Source: Oceanirhabdus sp942490885 (GTDB lineage: Bacteria > Bacillota > Clostridia > Clostridiales > Clostridiaceae). From it: a stretch of 64,000 bases of DNA. Position numbers and translations under genes: made by a program. The notes beneath the pieces are model-generated. The model ran no database searches. It was not told where the DNA came from and worked only from the letters and a program-made list of their open reading frames with translations. Location of the stretch: assembly GCA_942490885.1 (NCBI GenBank), contig CALNYT010000002.1, forward strand, positions 3,534,001 through 3,598,000, read 5' to 3'. Of this stretch, positions 1 to 8,978 are shown piece by piece; the first letter of the stretch is position 1, and every line of letters starts with the position of its first letter.

Positions 1-130
1 TCTTTTTGCGACTTTGATTTATTTTGGAATATATTGTGATAACATTTAATAAGTTGCTTAATTAGTATTATATTTTATTATTTATAAATTATTAGATATT
101 CAGTAAATAAATTTAGTAAAGGAGATGACA

Positions 131-182
131 AAACACTTGAATATAACAAGATATTAAACCTTCAAGTTGTTTTTAATTTTTC
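131..182 (+). terminator. Weak terminator or leader hairpin upstream of the HslV-like gene
   Basis: CTTGAA at 136-141 can pair with TTCAAG at 161-166, and the flanking A-rich and T-rich tracts extend the stem with a bulge. A T-rich run follows. It lies just before the ribosome binding site of the gene at 201, so it either ends transcription entering from the left or acts as a leader attenuator. The rest of 1-200 is AT-rich and shows no gene I can support. Confidence 0.35.
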
Positions 183-200
183 TTAAGAGAGAGGTATTTT

Positions 201-773
201 ATGTCAACTATAGTTGTTGTAAAAAAAAATAATGAAATTGCAATTGGAGCAGATACATTAACTAAATTTGGAGAAACAAAGCAATATCAAAAATATTTGA
301 AATCAGATTTTAATAAAATTATTGAAATAGGAAAAGATAATTACATGGCATTAGTTGGAAATGCTTCTATAAATACTATAATCTATCGATTTATAAAAAA
401 TAATAACTATCAATTTTCATCTAAAGAAAATATATTTGAATTTGCAATAGACCTTCATAATGAATTGAAAGACAAATATTTTTTTAATCCAATATTCGAT
501 GAAGATGATGAGTTTGAATGTTCACGTTTTGAATGCTTAATAGCAAATCCACATGGCATATTTGGGATAGATGCATATCGATATGTTGAAGAATATACTC
601 AGTTCTTTTCTTATGGATCAGGGTATAAATACTCTTTAGGAGCTATGCAGGCGACCTATGATATTGCTGATTTATCAGCTAAGGATATAGCATTAAAAGG
701 ATTAAATGCAGGTGTTGAATTTGATCCTAATAGTGGAAACCCTTTAGAATTACATAGTTTTTCAATTAAATAA
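201..773 (+). CDS. Orphan HslV/20S-proteasome-type Ntn hydrolase
   Basis: The 190-residue product resembles the peptidase subunit of HslVU/ClpYQ. It starts M-S-T-I-V-V-V (HslV: M-T-T-I-V), has a G-A-D turn at 16-18 and the late G-S-G motif at 139-141 that lines the active site in this family. By alignment Ser2 takes the place of the N-terminal Thr nucleophile once Met1 is removed. Ser is known as the nucleophile in Bacillus CodW, so this need not inactivate it. No hslU/clpY unfoldase lies next to it; the gene stands alone between terminators. The start follows a GAGAGAGGT-type ribosome binding site. Residues 100-110 hold an acidic stretch (DEDDEFE) not typical of HslV. Membership in the proteasome-like superfamily is fairly sure; the substrate and partner are unknown. 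Confidence 0.7.
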   Translation: MSTIVVVKKNNEIAIGADTLTKFGETKQYQKYLKSDFNKIIEIGKDNYMALVGNASINTIIYRFIKNNNYQFSSKENIFEFAIDLHNELKDKYFFNPIFDEDDEFECSRFECLIANPHGIFGIDAYRYVEEYTQFFSYGSGYKYSLGAMQATYDIADLSAKDIALKGLNAGVEFDPNSGNPLELHSFSIK

Positions 774-790
774 GTTATTTAAGAATGTGA

Positions 791-820
791 GATATTTTTA
801 AGGAGCTAAAAATATCTTTT
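791..820 (+). terminator. AT-rich terminator of the HslV-like gene
   Basis: GATATTTTTA (791-800) and TAAAAATATC (807-816) form a perfect 10-bp stem with loop AGGAGC, followed by TTTT. It lies 18 bases after the stop codon at 773. Confidence 0.7.
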
Positions 821-827
821 AGAGTAC

Positions 828-860
828 AAAAGACTGGAAGTTTGTGTTCCAGTCTTTTTA
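828..860. terminator. Bidirectional terminator between convergent genes
   Basis: AAAAGACTGGAA (828-839) pairs perfectly over 12 bp with TTCCAGTCTTTT (847-858). T tracts on both strands let it stop the plus-strand gene at 201-773 and the minus-strand helicase gene ending at 880. Confidence 0.85.
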
Positions 861-879
861 ACAGGGAAGAATCTCTAAC

Positions 880-3834
880 CTAAACCATATATCTATAAAG
901 ATCTTCCCTCACTGGTGTATGAAGTCTATATGTTATTTCTACAGCTTTTTTGTCTGTATTCTCCATAATAAACTCTTTAGGCTCTCCAATAGTGTTTATT
1001 TTACCAAGATAATAAAACTCCTTTGATACCTTGTCATCCTTATTTTTTCTCACAAATAAACTCATTTCTACATTGTCTTTTTCAGCGTTATATGCTTGCA
1101 AAACATCTGGAGAATTTTTTGTTCTTCCTGATTTAGATATAGCAATTATTCGTGATGGTGATAAAAATCTATCTTCATAATTTATAGTAGAACTGATGTC
1201 TTCTCCTTTATCATAGTTAATAAATACTGGATAAGTTTTGGTTTTTCTATTAAACTTATATCCACCTATATTTGTTGCTACTTCGCACTTTTCCCACTCT
1301 AAAAGTCTGCATACATCCTCATAAGTGTATTTTTTATATAAGACAAAGTTTGTTTCCATATATCTAGCACTATAATCTTTTTCATATCTGTTTATACCAA
1401 AGTCTATAACCTCTTTCACAATATTTGCAAAACTTTGATTATGCAGTTTTTCTTTAAATACCTTGGATATTTTATAATCCTCATTGTCCTGCTCTAAAAA
1501 AATACATTTTTCATATGTATTCTTCCCTGTTCCCGAAGGAAACTCATTGGTGAGTACATTTACTATTGAAGTAGCTGTACTTTCTTTAAAGTCTATATTG
1601 TATATTTCCTTTAATGATTCCTTTAACCTTGACAATGCTTTAGTCTCAATTTCCATAAGCTGCTTTATCATAAGTAATTCATGTATTCTTTTTCCTGAAG
1701 CAATTTTTTTAGATATAAATTCTACAAACAGTTCTTCAGTATTATCTAATTGGATACTATACTCTTCTTCATATTTAAGTAAAAATTTATGATAGGAGCC
1801 TAGACTATTATTTTCAAAAATTCTCAATGGATCTATGGACTCATATGTATCAAAGTCCTGCAGACTTGGTATTTTGCCGAGTTTTTCTTTAAGTTTTATG
1901 TAATTATCTTTAATGAAACTAACTTGATTGAATTTCACCTTATCAATAGATTCAAAAATACGCTTTTTTGAGATTTTATCAAAGTTAATAGTAGAGCAGC
2001 CTGGAATCACTCTATTTCCTTCCATAACATACTTTCTAACATTATCTTTATTGAAAGTTCTATCACCAGAAAGAGCTATTGGAATTAAAAAGTTACTATC
2101 ATAGTTTCCAACAAAATCGATTACAACAACGTATTCCTTATCATTGTATTTTCTAAGTCCTCTTCCTAATTGCTGTACAAATATTATTGCTGACTTCGTA
2201 GCTCTCAACATAATTACTTGATTTACACAAGGTATATCAACACCTTCGTTAAAAATGTCAACTGTAAATATATAATCTAAAGAGTTCTCTATTTCTTCTT
2301 GCTCTAATCTTTCAATTGCATTTTCACGTTCTTTTTGATTATTGTCCCCTGTTAATGCAAGTGTATTATATCCTCTATTATTGAATTTATTTGATAATTC
2401 CTTTGCCTCTTCTTTATTGCTGCAAAATATTAACCCCTTTACTCTATCTCCACAGTAACCATAAAAATCAGCTTTTTCAATTATATGTTCTACTCTTTGA
2501 TCTTGTACTAGATATTTAAACTCTGTATTTTCATCTACACCCCTACCATCAATAGATATATCTTCTATACCAAAATAATGAAATGGGCAAAGTAAATCTT
2601 CTTCTAAAGCTTGTTGAAGTCTTATTTCATAAGCAATATTATAATCAAACATTTCAAAAATATTAAAATCGTCATTTCTTTCTGGTGTAGCTGTCATTCC
2701 TAATAAAAATTTAGGTTTAAAGTGACTCACTATCTTTTGATAACTCACCGCCCCTGCCTTATGAACTTCATCTATTATAATGTAATCAAACTCTGTATTT
2801 TTAAAACTATATAGAATTTCATCTTTACATAAAGTTTGCACAGTAGAAAAAACAAACTCTTTATCAACTTCTTTATGATTACCTGAAAGTATCCCCATGG
2901 TTTTAGTATCACCAAAAACATTTTTGTAGCTTTCTAAAGCTTGTTTTGCAATTTGTTCTCTATGTACAATAAACAAAGCCTTTTGTGGATTAACATTTCT
3001 TAAATCAAAGGCTGATAGATACGTTTTTCCTGTTCCAGTTGCAGAAATTAATAATGCTTTTATTTCACCCTTTTCCCTAATATTATCTAGAGATTTGATA
3101 GCTGATACTTGCATTTTATTTGGTTTTAATTTGTACTGGACAATTGATGGTACTTTGCTCTTTCTTGTGTATTCTCTTTGCTGATGATATATCTTTTCGT
3201 ATGTTTCTATCCATTCTATAGTTAACTCATTAGCTTCTTCCCACATTACTTGAAAATCATTTATAACCTCTTCAGTTATTGCACCTTCTTCTAATGAAGA
3301 TACTTTTACATTCCATTCTTTATTTTTTGTTAATGCTGTTTGTGTAAGATTTGAACTTCCAACAATAATTTTATAACATTCACTATGTCTAAAAATATAT
3401 CCTTTTGTATGAAAGCTCTCCTTATCATATAATTTTATTTTAAGATTTGAAAATTCCAACAATCGCTTCAATGCCTTAGGTTCGCTAAAATTCAGATAAT
3501 CCGTAGTTAAAATTTGTCCCTTAACACCTTTATCCTCTAGATCTTTTAAAGTCTGTAACAAAGGAGTTATCCCGCTGCATGTAATAAATGCAACAGATAT
3601 CATGAACTCATTACAGCTTTCAAGCTCCGAAATAATATTACTTAGAATCTTATTTCCTTGTTTATAATCATTTACTAATAGTTTAGGCATTAAGGCTAGA
3701 TTACCCTCAACAGAATTATCGATTAACCCTTTTTCAGCAGATATTAATAACTCTTCTTTTATATTAATGTTACTATCTTCTATTGACTTAATTTCTAAAC
3801 TTGATATACCTTCTAGTTTATTTTTAGTAATCAT
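880..3834 (-). CDS. PLD-nuclease/SF2 helicase fusion, probably with a DUF3427-like C-terminus
   Basis: A 984-residue three-part protein. An N-terminal phospholipase-D-type nuclease domain carries H142-x-K144 followed by G-S-S-N at 159-162. A superfamily II helicase core follows, with Walker A A-T-G-T-G-K-T (265-271), DEVH (355-358), motif III-like T-A-T-P and the Q-x-x-G-R-G-x-R arginine-finger motif. The rest, from about 560, looks like the DUF3427 region often joined to such helicases. Related proteins act in restriction-like defence; a DNA-translocating nuclease is the natural inference. It begins 17 bases after the Nudix gene stop, so the two form an operon. A second protein of the same general design, clearly diverged, is at 59346-61862. 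The start follows GTGGGTGATT, a weak ribosome binding site. Confidence 0.85.
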   Translation of the reverse strand: MITKNKLEGISSLEIKSIEDSNINIKEELLISAEKGLIDNSVEGNLALMPKLLVNDYKQGNKILSNIISELESCNEFMISVAFITCSGITPLLQTLKDLEDKGVKGQILTTDYLNFSEPKALKRLLEFSNLKIKLYDKESFHTKGYIFRHSECYKIIVGSSNLTQTALTKNKEWNVKVSSLEEGAITEEVINDFQVMWEEANELTIEWIETYEKIYHQQREYTRKSKVPSIVQYKLKPNKMQVSAIKSLDNIREKGEIKALLISATGTGKTYLSAFDLRNVNPQKALFIVHREQIAKQALESYKNVFGDTKTMGILSGNHKEVDKEFVFSTVQTLCKDEILYSFKNTEFDYIIIDEVHKAGAVSYQKIVSHFKPKFLLGMTATPERNDDFNIFEMFDYNIAYEIRLQQALEEDLLCPFHYFGIEDISIDGRGVDENTEFKYLVQDQRVEHIIEKADFYGYCGDRVKGLIFCSNKEEAKELSNKFNNRGYNTLALTGDNNQKERENAIERLEQEEIENSLDYIFTVDIFNEGVDIPCVNQVIMLRATKSAIIFVQQLGRGLRKYNDKEYVVVIDFVGNYDSNFLIPIALSGDRTFNKDNVRKYVMEGNRVIPGCSTINFDKISKKRIFESIDKVKFNQVSFIKDNYIKLKEKLGKIPSLQDFDTYESIDPLRIFENNSLGSYHKFLLKYEEEYSIQLDNTEELFVEFISKKIASGKRIHELLMIKQLMEIETKALSRLKESLKEIYNIDFKESTATSIVNVLTNEFPSGTGKNTYEKCIFLEQDNEDYKISKVFKEKLHNQSFANIVKEVIDFGINRYEKDYSARYMETNFVLYKKYTYEDVCRLLEWEKCEVATNIGGYKFNRKTKTYPVFINYDKGEDISSTINYEDRFLSPSRIIAISKSGRTKNSPDVLQAYNAEKDNVEMSLFVRKNKDDKVSKEFYYLGKINTIGEPKEFIMENTDKKAVEITYRLHTPVREDLYRYMV

Positions 3835-3851
3835 TTATTAATCACCCACAA

Positions 3852-4259
3852 TTATTTGAAATTATTTAACTCTTTCATTAATTCTTCTACAGCCGGAACA
3901 TCAGCTGGTGCCCAATTCAATGAACTTAGATAATCTCTTTTCAACCAAATTAAAGCCCCATGTTCATTATCTACTGGTGTTCCTTCTATTATTTTGCATT
4001 TAATTGTTATTAAATTCACTATGAATTTATCATATTCATGTGTGTAATCATTAAAAACCTCAAAAGCTTCTACTCTGCAGCCTAATTCTTCCTTTATTTC
4101 TCTTTCTATAGCTTCTTGTAGGTTTTCTCCTTCTTCTACCTTTCCTCCTGGGAATTCCCATAGATTAGGTATTGGCATTATTAATGATCTTAGAGCGCAT
4201 AATATCTCATTATTAGTGTTTTCTATTATTGCACCTACTACTTTTATTTTTCTCTTCAT
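3852..4259 (-). CDS. Nudix hydrolase (MutT-like), first gene of the helicase operon
   Basis: A 135-residue single-domain Nudix protein. The full Nudix box spans Gly39 to Cys61: G-x5-E45-x7-R53-E54-I-K-E57-E58-L-G60. The N-terminal K-V-V-G-A-I-I-E strand and an A-L-R-S segment match the MutT/8-oxo-dGTP or CTP pyrophosphohydrolase group. The AGGAGGTGG ribosome binding site is excellent. Because it precedes a nuclease-helicase by 17 bases, a role in that putative defence unit, such as altering a nucleotide signal or substrate, is possible but inferred. A plain housekeeping pool-cleansing role is the alternative. Short inverted repeats CTGAT/ATCAG and TTATT/AATAA near 4272-4305 could be operator sites. 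Confidence 0.85.
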   Translation of the reverse strand: MKRKIKVVGAIIENTNNEILCALRSLIMPIPNLWEFPGGKVEEGENLQEAIEREIKEELGCRVEAFEVFNDYTHEYDKFIVNLITIKCKIIEGTPVDNEHGALIWLKRDYLSSLNWAPADVPAVEELMKELNNFK

Positions 4260-4340
4260 ATCGTACCACCTCCTGATTATTTTATCAGATTATTGGATAA
4301 TAACCTAGGTCTTAAGTTAAATTCTACTTTTGTGCGGCAT

Positions 4341-4398
4341 AAAAAAAGCTATAACCATAGTTATTCAATGATTTTTAGTATAACTTGGTTTATAGCTT
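4341..4398 (-). terminator. Terminator of the decayed Rpn-type gene
   Basis: On the minus strand AAGCTATAAACCA pairs with TGGTTATAGCTT and is followed by a run of seven T (plus-strand A tract 4341-4347). A degenerate copy of the A-tract side of this sequence accompanies the second remnant near 32790-32825. Confidence 0.7.
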
Positions 4399-4418
4399 CA
4401 ATATACCTAATAAATGTT

Positions 4419-4947
4419 CTATTTCTTATTATCAATTATATATCTCATAGCTTCTTCTAAATCTTCTATATCCAAAATGTTCTCGATTATTCTTTTCAAT
4501 TCATCATGGTTGGCTTCGGCAATCCTATGTTTAGTATCATCATTAATCACTATAAACTTTTTTGTGAGCAACTTTATTACCATTTCCACATCATTTAATC
4601 TTGCTTCTTCCTTTTCTTCTTTTCTTCCTTTTCTTCTTTTCTTCCTTCTTTTCTTCCTTTTTCCTCAATCTTAGGATCATAAAAACTCTTCACCATTACT
4701 TTTACCTCCTTCTCGATATTAGTATATTTTCCATATATATCATTATCCGGAATATCCGTACCTTCTTCTAAAACTATAACAAATGGTTCTGGTAATCTAA
4801 TTGTTATCACTTCATTTAAATTTGAAAAATCAGCCTTTTCAATAGCTTTTTCAAATCCATATCTAAATAATCTTTATCTTGCTTACTATACCTTACATCT
4901 GATTCTTCTTTTACTAAAGTACAATACTGCTCAATACTATAAACCAT
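4419..4947 (-). pseudogene. Decayed Rpn/PD-(D/E)XK-type nuclease-transposase gene, copy 1
   Basis: A start codon at 4947 follows GGAGGATAGTCT, but the reading frame breaks at least twice. The first shift is near 4855, after Y-L-D-M-D. The next part reads through E-K-A-I-E-K-A-D-F-S and I-R-L-P-E-P, typical of the C-terminal half of Rpn/PDDEXK transposase-family proteins. The second break is in a repetitive GAAGAAAAGG tract (about 4605-4675) coding G-R-K-E-G-R-K-E, where slippage is likely. The last part resumes with A-R-L-N-D-V-E-M-V-I-K-L-L and ends at 4419. The nuclease core is missing. Family assignment rests on the I-R-L-P-E-P and charged-repeat signatures I recall for this family. Confidence 0.65.
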
Positions 4948-4982
4948 AGACTATCCTCCATTAGATTTAATATAATCATAAG

Positions 4983-5014
4983 AGGCACGTTTCACTAATT
5001 TGTGAAACGTGCCT
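4983..5014. terminator. Strong 13-bp hairpin downstream of the SEC-C gene
   Basis: AGGCACGTTTCAC (4983-4995) and GTGAAACGTGCCT (5002-5014) form a perfect stem with loop TAATTT. There is no clean T tract on the minus strand, so it may act as an RNA 3'-end stabiliser rather than a classical terminator. Confidence 0.5.
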
Positions 5015-5157
5015 TTCAAGTTATCTTATATCCTTATTCTGTTTATTTCTTTCTATCATTTTATACTATTTTTTCAGAGTCAGCTTCTCTTTATTCAGCA
5101 TAATGTAAGATGGTCGAGTCACCCTTATAGAGTGAATGCCAGTGCGCACTGCTTGCT

Positions 5158-6510
5158 TTACTTTCCACAACACTTTTTATACTTCTTCCCGCTTCCACAT
5201 GGACAAGGCGCATTCCTTTCAACCTTTTCCTCTTTTTTGATCGTTTTACCCTCTCTTATTAGCTTCTCAGCGGCTCTTTCTCTATCTCTTACTTGTTCAA
5301 ATAATTTCAGATACTCCTCAGTCATGAACTCATCAATATTCATTTCTTCGTAGAATGTTTTTCTAGCAAATTCCTTTTCCATGTCATATTCATCTTGGGC
5401 AATAGAATCAGCTTTTACCCAGTTGAAAATAAACGCGTACTTCCATGCACCATTCCCAATGGTCTTGAATACCAACATTCTTTTTTCTCTAATTATTTCA
5501 AGGGACTCAAAGTACATACTCTGGGTAATAAACCTATTTTCATATAAAAAATCATAAACATAATGCATTCCATATACCATTGTCATAGCACTTAAAGTAT
5601 TTTCTGTGAACATTCCAAACTTCTCTGCAAGATGCCTATCGTAACTCTCGTTCTCAATTCTAAATATTGATTCAATATTTTTACTAACTATCTCAATATC
5701 CTTGTTATTACCAAAATACATAAACATATCATTCCATATATCTGAACTCGTTTTAAAATTGATATTCTTTCCATACATATACTTATTAAAATGAAGTTCC
5801 AATTTACTCAAGATATCAACAATTCTTAAATTTTGACTTGAAGATATAACGTTATTAGTATCCTCTTTGAGAGTATTAAATATTAAATCAAATTTCTCAT
5901 ACATATTATAATCGTATTTATCCATATACTCTAAATAATACTCTCTATCCGGAATTTTGTTGTTTTGTATATCAATGTATATATTCTGTATAACATTCAT
6001 GAGTATATACTCTGTCAATTCTATCTCTGATCCCGCAATCAAATCCTCTGAACCTTGGATATTATTGAATATTTTTTCACTAATACCAACAACAAATTCA
6101 TCAAACCCACAACAACTTAACTTCTTTAGAACTATTAGTAACTCATCATAACTTTTGTCTGGATTAGTGAGAAAACTTCCTAGTTGTTTTTCCACATTCC
6201 ATTCGTTCTTATTACCATTTTGAATATAATAATCAATAATGTATTTCTCTATATAAAATAAATCCTTTTCCTTAAGCTGTGGATTTAAATCATTTATCAT
6301 ATTGTATATCCTAATCATCTCACCAAATCTTTTATCTCTAAAAAGCTCAGCAAATATTTCTATCACAAAATCCATTATTTCAATTTCTTCAATGAATTCA
6401 CTGTCTAACTTCTGATTAAGAGTATTAATAACATACGCATTTCTCTCTTCATGCTTCAACTCCTCATATTTTTCGAACCACTTTTCTGCATTTTTAGTGT
6501 TAATCATCAT
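5158..6510 (-). CDS. SEC-C motif protein of unknown function
   Basis: A 450-residue soluble protein with a C-terminal SEC-C zinc-binding motif: C436-P-C438-G-S-G-K-K-Y-K-K-C447-C448, the same metal site found at the end of SecA. The preceding 430 residues are acidic and helix-rich and I do not recognise a domain in them. SEC-C proteins of this kind are usually of unknown role; the motif suggests docking to ribosomes or SecB-like partners. It is a single gene on the minus strand with a good ribosome binding site (AAAGGAAGACAG), flanked by remnants of mobile-type genes on both sides. Confidence 0.75.
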   Translation of the reverse strand: MMINTKNAEKWFEKYEELKHEERNAYVINTLNQKLDSEFIEEIEIMDFVIEIFAELFRDKRFGEMIRIYNMINDLNPQLKEKDLFYIEKYIIDYYIQNGNKNEWNVEKQLGSFLTNPDKSYDELLIVLKKLSCCGFDEFVVGISEKIFNNIQGSEDLIAGSEIELTEYILMNVIQNIYIDIQNNKIPDREYYLEYMDKYDYNMYEKFDLIFNTLKEDTNNVISSSQNLRIVDILSKLELHFNKYMYGKNINFKTSSDIWNDMFMYFGNNKDIEIVSKNIESIFRIENESYDRHLAEKFGMFTENTLSAMTMVYGMHYVYDFLYENRFITQSMYFESLEIIREKRMLVFKTIGNGAWKYAFIFNWVKADSIAQDEYDMEKEFARKTFYEEMNIDEFMTEEYLKLFEQVRDRERAAEKLIREGKTIKKEEKVERNAPCPCGSGKKYKKCCGK

Positions 6511-6784
6511 TCTGTCTTCCTTTCCAAAGTTTTTATTTTCATTCTTATCATGTTTTCTTAATGCTTCTTCCTATGATATTATACAATCATAGTGTTTGAA
6601 TTTACTTGAATAAAGCGTCTTTAGCATGATATGTTATGCCTTTTGTCGCCACGCTCTTCTCTCCTTTAAGTTAATTATTAGCTTTTTTCTTTTGATAATT
6701 ATAACATCTATTTTTAGATTATATACGTAAAATGAAGATCTAAACATCAAAAATCTCAATCTGATTGCTTAAAACATATTCAAT

Positions 6785-6944
6785 TTAATTTTTCACAATA
6801 TCATCATCTAAACATATAGCAATACTATTAGAAATAAACCACCCTCCAGGTTTCAACCTCTGTTGAATGATTTCTTCTTCATTTTCATTTAATAGAAACT
6901 GATAGAATTCATCATCTTCATTAGAAAATTCCTCCCAATATATT
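6785..6944 (-). pseudogene. 3' remnant of a gene related to the small gene at 33173-33547
   Basis: Translation of the minus strand gives S-N-E-D-D-E-F-Y-Q-F-L-L, then Q-R-L-K-P-G-G-W-F-I-S-N and I-C-L-D-D-D-I-V before a stop at 6785. This matches the C-terminal 45 or so residues of the intact protein at 33173-33547 almost residue for residue. No upstream coding remains; an in-frame stop lies just before the matching part. The rest of 6511-6784 shows no gene. Confidence 0.7.
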
Positions 6945-7090
6945 TAATGTCTTACTTATAGTATTGACATATCATATTGCTCCTAAACATTTGTTCGCAT
7001 TAATTTCCACCTAAAAAAATACACTCAAGATGATATTTCATTGAGTGTATTTTTGTTATTTTCTATTTTAAGTTGCGTCACTAATTAATT

Positions 7091-7158
7091 TTAATAAATT
7101 ATTTCTTCCACAATATCATCATCTACATCTGCTCCCATTCTTTCTTCTATTTCCTTTA
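7091..7158 (-). pseudogene. Second, internally deleted remnant of the same family
   Basis: The minus strand reads I-E-E-R-M-G-A-D-V-D-D-D-I-V-E-E and stops at 7091. The first half matches residues near the start of the 33173-33547 protein (I-E-Q-R-M-G-T-D-Q-D-D) and the last part matches its C-terminus (D-D-D-I-V-E-K), as if the middle had been deleted by recombination at the repeated Asp codons. Confidence 0.5.
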
Positions 7159-7173
7159 AGGGGTCAGACCCAT

Positions 7174-8511
7174 TTAATTTATAGTTATTTCAATATTTGT
7201 TACATAAAACTCACTTATTCCTTCGAATCCTGAATCAAAGCCTATTATTACGTAAGCTTCACCATTTTCATTAGTTGTTATTTCAACTGTATGCTCGAAA
7301 GACTTTAATTCAAAACTATCATCTATTGAATCTATTTTTTCAACATTTCCAATTACAGTCATGTCTTTACCTGAGTCAGATTGTGATCCTGTGTCTATAT
7401 TCATTCTATAGTAATCAAATAAACCTTCATCAACTATCTTAGATTCAGGTGCTATGTTTGTCATACCAGCTTTAACATATATACTTGATCCAGGAGAACC
7501 ACCTATGCCCATCATTCCACCTGGTACGTTAGTAGCTAAATCAAAATTTATTTCCATATTATATGTTGTATTAGGTTCAAGCCCATAATCGGTACCCAAT
7601 TTTTTTGTAACGTACATGAATAAATCATCACTATGATTGTTTCCTGTTAACATTAACCCATTACTATCTAAATCAGGTATATTAGAATGTTTGAATTCTA
7701 CTGAATAATCCGATTCTACATGATTGATAGGTAAATCAGCAAATCCACCTTCCCAGTCCATAGCATCATTTTCAAAAGTGAATTTCATTTCTTTTGTTTT
7801 AGTAGTTTTATCGTTATCAAGTAACTCTAAAATCCACCCATCGTATTTATTAACGCTTTCTTTATCTTTATACCAAATATCTAATATGTATTGATCATCT
7901 TCATATGTAGAAAGCGGAATATCAAACTCTGTTATATAATCATCTGTTAAAGTAATCCATTCATCTGTTTTATGATTATATAAGAATAGCTTGTATACTT
8001 GATTTCCTTCTGAATTACTTGTAAAGTGTACTGTACCATCCTTCATTTCAATTGAATAATCTAAATTACCTTTATTTACTGGGTTATAGTTAACTTTAAA
8101 CTCCTTTTGAGCATCAAAAGCACCAAAATCACTTGAGTACTTACCATCACTATCACTTTTCTTAACTCTTACAATGAATGTGTTTTCACCAGTTTTAAAA
8201 TCAAAATCTTTCATATTAACTTTAAACATTTCCTCAGCATCAACAGATGAAGACCATCCTTTTGTTGTTAGAGAACCGTCAGCAGTTTTACATAATAATT
8301 GATATTCAACCTTACCTTCGTATCCATCCTCTAAATCAATAAAAAATTCCATTTCCTCGGCAGTTGTTATAGGTCCTTGATTGAGAAGAATTCTTTCAAT
8401 TTTAAATTGGTTATCTAAATTGGGTATACCATAACTAGTGTCCTTAAAAGTAGAAAAACATGCTAATAATGCTATATTAGCAGCAATAAATTTCTTTAAT
8501 CTTTTGTTCAT
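7174..8511 (-). CDS. Secreted beta-rich protein of unknown function
   Basis: A 445-residue exported protein. Residues 1-28 look like a signal peptide: basic K-R-L-K-K, then the hydrophobic stretch F-I-A-A-N-I-A-L-L-A-C-F. The mature part begins with two beta-sandwich-like segments, about 35-150 and 150-250, rich in Tyr and Trp and resembling extracellular Ig-like or triple-tyrosine repeats. A C-terminal domain follows (about 250-445) with features of a carbohydrate-binding jelly roll (W-E-G-G-F-A-D-L-P, then F-Y-V-T-N-I-E-I-T-I at the end). No catalytic motif is visible. It is a lone gene with AGGTGA as ribosome binding site. GGGTC-A-GACCC, a short perfect inverted repeat, lies directly after the stop (7161-7171). 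A cell-surface or glycan-binding role is inference. Confidence 0.55.
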   Translation of the reverse strand: MNKRLKKFIAANIALLACFSTFKDTSYGIPNLDNQFKIERILLNQGPITTAEEMEFFIDLEDGYEGKVEYQLLCKTADGSLTTKGWSSSVDAEEMFKVNMKDFDFKTGENTFIVRVKKSDSDGKYSSDFGAFDAQKEFKVNYNPVNKGNLDYSIEMKDGTVHFTSNSEGNQVYKLFLYNHKTDEWITLTDDYITEFDIPLSTYEDDQYILDIWYKDKESVNKYDGWILELLDNDKTTKTKEMKFTFENDAMDWEGGFADLPINHVESDYSVEFKHSNIPDLDSNGLMLTGNNHSDDLFMYVTKKLGTDYGLEPNTTYNMEINFDLATNVPGGMMGIGGSPGSSIYVKAGMTNIAPESKIVDEGLFDYYRMNIDTGSQSDSGKDMTVIGNVEKIDSIDDSFELKSFEHTVEITTNENGEAYVIIGFDSGFEGISEFYVTNIEITIN

Positions 8512-8825
8512 ATCAATTCACCTCGTATTATTAAAGTTGATTACATATATTTATACGATTGAAAATGTAAAAAGTTATATTAAATTTTTCGTTTATTTTG
8601 AAAAATAAAAAATAAATATCCCATAGATACTTAACATAATTGGAATTCAAGTCCAAATTTCTTGTTGATACTTGTTGATAATGGCAAAGAAAAAAATCAC
8701 TTAATTTGAATGATACAATTGATTATTGTAAACCTTTTATCAAAAGAAATTCTAAAAAATGTTCTCATAATAATCCTTCATTTTCACCATTTGGACTGAA
8801 CTTGCTACTTACTACAATTAACCTT

Positions 8826-8923
8826 GGGGCTGTCACACTTAAAATAAATTCTACAACATATTGTATTAATAATTGATTTATAATCCAATATGTTGTAAGT
8901 AATTTTCTTAATGCGACAGCCCC
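8826..8923. repeat. 98-bp imperfect palindrome with GGGGCTGTC ends
   Basis: GGGGCTGTC at 8826-8834 faces GACAGCCCC at 8915-8923. Inside, TACAACATATTG (8852-8863) pairs with CAATATGTTGTA (8886-8897), so most of the element can fold into one long hairpin. It is non-coding. It could be a miniature inverted-repeat element or a long transcription terminator between 7174-8511 and the YitT remnant. The rest of 8512-8978 holds no gene I can support. Confidence 0.7.
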
Positions 8924-8978
8924 ACTAATAAAAAGAAACTATATCACTTATTATTTAGTGCTACAGCTTCTTTTCTAT

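Noticed and set aside
125..157. A ten-codon peptide (M-T-K-H-L-N-I-T-R-Y) behind AAAGGAG before the HslV-like gene
   Set aside because: Very short, it overlaps a hairpin and has no sign of conservation or leader-peptide codon bias.
4595..4810. The 71-codon frame with the Lys/Glu/Arg repeat as a functional small gene
   Set aside because: It is an internal piece of a longer decayed gene whose front and end continue in other frames.
5009..5353. A 114-codon plus-strand frame over the end of the SEC-C gene
   Set aside because: It lies opposite the SEC-C motif, which is clearly coded on the minus strand.
7161..7171. GGGTC-A-GACCC after the secreted protein gene as a REP/RAYT element
   Set aside because: A single 11-base palindrome with no second copy nearby and no RAYT transposase in the window.
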